Source of the DNA: CAYVQA01 sp045119035
GTDB taxonomy: Bacteria; Bacillota_I; Bacilli_A; ML615J-28; CAG-313
Assembly (NCBI GenBank): GCA_045119035.1
Contig: JBGVCU010000045.1
Span: 1-30,358, forward strand
Length of the DNA: 30,358 bases
Direction: 5' to 3'
Under the pieces are notes generated by a model that saw nothing but the letters and a program-made list of their open reading frames with translations, was not told where the DNA came from and searched no databases. The position numbers and the translations under genes are program-made. Positions 28,063 through 30,358 of this stretch are shown here, in pieces (within the stretch, counting starts at the first letter, position 1; the number at the start of each line of letters is the position of its first letter).

Positions 28063-30358
28063 ATGAGAAAAAGATATATTTTTATTTCAACTATTTTAAT
28101 AAGTTTATGCATATCAACAGTTTCTTCATTATTTTTATATTCTTTTGTTAAAAAAAATTTTTGCGAAATAGATTATTTAAATGAACAAAATGAAATTTTA
28201 AAAGATGAACTAGATTTATATAAATCCAAATTAGATAAATTATTGGAAGATTACAATTCATTATCTGAGCAATTAATTGAAGATAATATTGTAAATAAAG
28301 AAGATATCAAGAATCTAAAAGAAAGAATTGAATTACTAAAATCATTAATTTCTCAAGTTTCTGAAAAAATTAATTTATTAGAACAGAAACTAACAATAAT
28401 TAACGTATATGATAATTTCAAAAAAAACCATCCAACATCAAGCTTAACATTTGAAGAATTTTATGTAATATATAACAAGTATGTACTTGATGACTTTGTA
28501 AGTAATAATGAATGTGAATTATTAGGTCATGTTTTAGTTTATTATCCAGAAAAACCGGCGACATATTTTAGTGATGGACATAACGCGTATGAAGAATGTT
28601 TAAAATGTGATTATACTACATATAAAATCATTCCTAAGTTAAATAATAATTTAGGACACAGTGATCCTGAAGAATATACTTTTAATAAAACTATAACTGA
28701 ATTACCAACAAACTGGAATATACTTAATTACGGATACTCTAAAGAATTTATTGATTATATTAGTACTCCTTTTTTCTCATTTGATTATAAGTTAGATTCA
28801 AATGGTTATATAGTTCCTGGAGAATATCAAGTAATTTATGAAGCTGTGTCAAGAGTAGAAGATGTTACTTCAAACTATATAGGTAATAAGTATAGGATTA
28901 GTAATGGTGATTCTGCAAGAATATGGAAATTTACTCTAAGAAATGATTTGAAATGGGAAAATGGTGATAAAATTAGAGCTCAAGATTTTGTTGATACGAT
29001 GCATATTTTACTCGGAACTAAACTTGAAAATAGTAGGGCGGATTTTTATTTCTCTGGAGATATTATAATACATAACGCTAGAAATTATTACAATCAAGGT
29101 AATTCAATAAACGTAAGTGCTAGAGAAAAATATTCTGATTGGGAAGTTGCTAAAGAAGATTCAAGCTTATTCTTCACTGCATCTAACGCTTCTGCTTTCG
29201 GTCAATGGGTTGCTAAAAACTATGGTAGCTATGTATCTTCAAGAGGTATGGCATGGACAATGAGTGCTTTAACTGGTGGAGATACTGCTAAATTAGATGG
29301 AAAAACTTGGGAAGAAATTAAAGCTGATCCTGTTTTAAAAGCTGAATGGGATAAAATCATCGGTTGGTGGAAAACTGATCCAAATGAAGAATTAGATATG
29401 TTCATTTATTCTTACACTTATCCAGAAATGGCTAAAGAAGAAGTTGGTATTTTTGTTGGTAATACTCCATATGAATTAATCATCGTTTTAGATAAAGCTT
29501 TACCTTTAACTAAAGAAGATGGTTCATTATCATACCAAGCTGCTTATAACTTCTCTTCATTACCACTTGTTCATGTTGAAAAATTTAATGAATTATTAAT
29601 TGCTCCAAATTCAGAAAATGGAGAATGGAAAAGTAAATATAATACTAGTGTTGAAACAACTATGAGTTGGGGACCATATAAATTAGGTGATTATAAAAAT
29701 GGCAACAGTTGTAAATTTGTGAGAAACACAGAATGGTTTGGATATTCTTTAACTGAAAATTCAAACTTATATCAAGCTGATAATATTGTATATAAATATA
29801 TACCAGAATGGAGTGCTGCTTGGACAAATTTTTTATCTGGTAAAATTGATGACATTCGTCTTGATGAATCAATTGCTGCTGAATATAAAGGTTCTGCTCA
29901 AGCATACTTTACACCAGATGATTTCGTTGCATCATTACAATTACAATCTGATGCTGCTCAATTAGAAGCAAGAGAATCTGAAGGTATCGATAAATCAATC
30001 TTAACAAATGTTAAATTTAGAAAAGCATTATCATTATCAATTAATAGACAAGATTTCGCAACTAAAACTACTACATCATCTAAAGCTGGGTTCGGTTTAT
30101 TCAACTCAATGCACTACTATGATGCTGAAAACGGTAAAGTATTCCGTAATGAAGATGTTGCTCGTCAAGTATTATGTGATATCTACGGTGTTGATGCATC
30201 TCAATTCTCTTCATTAAAAGAAGCTGAAGCTTCAATCACTGGATATGACTTAGAACTTGCTCGTCAATTATTAACTGAAGCTTATAACGAAACAGTTGAA
30301 GCAGGATTAATGAAAGAAACTGATAAAGTTGAAATTACATTCGGTACTTCAGTTCTTA
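28063..30358 (+). CDS. OppA-like peptide-binding protein with coiled coil and surface module (3' end missing)
   Basis: At least 765 codons, open to the right edge. A signal anchor (about 5-28, no lipobox) leads to a coiled coil (about 38-115). A short Cys module (about 155-199) begins GHVLVYYPEKPATY and contains C179xxC182, YTTYKIIP and a closing LGH, a pattern common in Firmicutes surface-protein repeats. From about 215 the protein is SBP_bac_5: WKFTLRNDLKWENGDKIRAQ, MSWGPYKLGDYKNG and VKFRKALSLSINRQDF. It would bind peptides for an Opp-type ABC importer, probably encoded downstream. Usual OppA proteins are lipoproteins of about 550 residues. Codon use becomes markedly more biased after about 29150. 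Its own promoter and ribosome-binding site are strong. Confidence 0.85.
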   Translation, partial: MRKRYIFISTILISLCISTVSSLFLYSFVKKNFCEIDYLNEQNEILKDELDLYKSKLDKLLEDYNSLSEQLIEDNIVNKEDIKNLKERIELLKSLISQVSEKINLLEQKLTIINVYDNFKKNHPTSSLTFEEFYVIYNKYVLDDFVSNNECELLGHVLVYYPEKPATYFSDGHNAYEECLKCDYTTYKIIPKLNNNLGHSDPEEYTFNKTITELPTNWNILNYGYSKEFIDYISTPFFSFDYKLDSNGYIVPGEYQVIYEAVSRVEDVTSNYIGNKYRISNGDSARIWKFTLRNDLKWENGDKIRAQDFVDTMHILLGTKLENSRADFYFSGDIIIHNARNYYNQGNSINVSAREKYSDWEVAKEDSSLFFTASNASAFGQWVAKNYGSYVSSRGMAWTMSALTGGDTAKLDGKTWEEIKADPVLKAEWDKIIGWWKTDPNEELDMFIYSYTYPEMAKEEVGIFVGNTPYELIIVLDKALPLTKEDGSLSYQAAYNFSSLPLVHVEKFNELLIAPNSENGEWKSKYNTSVETTMSWGPYKLGDYKNGNSCKFVRNTEWFGYSLTENSNLYQADNIVYKYIPEWSAAWTNFLSGKIDDIRLDESIAAEYKGSAQAYFTPDDFVASLQLQSDAAQLEARESEGIDKSILTNVKFRKALSLSINRQDFATKTTTSSKAGFGLFNSMHYYDAENGKVFRNEDVARQVLCDIYGVDASQFSSLKEAEASITGYDLELARQLLTEAYNETVEAGLMKETDKVEITFGTSVL

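Noticed and set aside
1..30358. tRNA, rRNA, CRISPR array, insertion sequence or prophage genes
   Set aside because: Gaps between genes are short and hold only promoters and terminators. No clover-leaf, regular repeat array, transposase or integrase motif was seen.

Overview
The window is very AT-rich, and its genes are nearly all on the + strand and closely packed. Strong AAGGAGG-type ribosome-binding sites, TTGACA/TATAAT-type promoters and U-tailed hairpin terminators are easy to see. Trp is read from TGG, and conserved genes run full length under the standard bacterial code. Two engulfment-stage sporulation genes (spoIIR, spoIIQ) and a Bacillus-like order (prfA, prmC, spoIIR/tsaC, rpiB, atpI-BEFHAGDC, DUF1146, spoIIQ) point to an endospore-forming or recently spore-forming Bacillota of class Bacilli. 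The base composition suggests the Turicibacter / Haloplasma / Erysipelotrichales / RF39 neighbourhood. The exact lineage cannot be fixed from this sequence.

Layout: (1) 1-37, minus, the first 12 codons of an unidentified gene divergent from gdpP. (2) 227-6900, an informational and signalling operon: gdpP (c-di-AMP phosphodiesterase with a fused ribosomal protein L9-like C-terminus), rplI (free L9), dnaB, prfA, an M29 aminopeptidase. (3) 7067-9208, a four-gene membrane cassette with an HTH regulator, driven by a promoter with an operator-like element. (4) 9306-10430, an esterase-like alpha/beta hydrolase. (5) 10491-14007, alr, prmC, two small envelope proteins with related C-terminal tails, and tsaC. 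(6) 14063-14539, spoIIR, set off by terminators on both sides. (7) 14620-22037, rpiB, two AtpI/AtpZ-like proteins and the complete F1Fo ATP synthase operon; the c subunit carries the residues of a sodium-binding site. (8) 22158-24015, M19 dipeptidase, DUF1146 protein, SpoIIQ. (9) 24119-27171, YigZ, a minus-strand DUF1295 membrane protein, a radical SAM protein and a CinA-type amidohydrolase. (10) 27289-27897, a second HTH-membrane regulator with a zinc ribbon, whose promoter shares a 19-base element (17/19 identical) with the cassette in (3). (11) 28063 to the end, an oligopeptide-binding (OppA-like) protein of unusual architecture, cut by the window edge.

Most of the window is housekeeping: replication, translation termination and its methylation (prfA, prmC), tRNA modification (tsaC), energy conversion and cell-wall alanine supply. 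The parts that stand out are the GdpP-L9 fusion beside an intact rplI, the shared operator of the two HTH-membrane loci, the surface-module/peptide-binding fusion at the right edge, the alr-prmC overlap, and the near absence of UGA stops. I see no tRNA, rRNA, CRISPR array, insertion sequence or phage gene. No gene-free stretch exceeds 300 bases.
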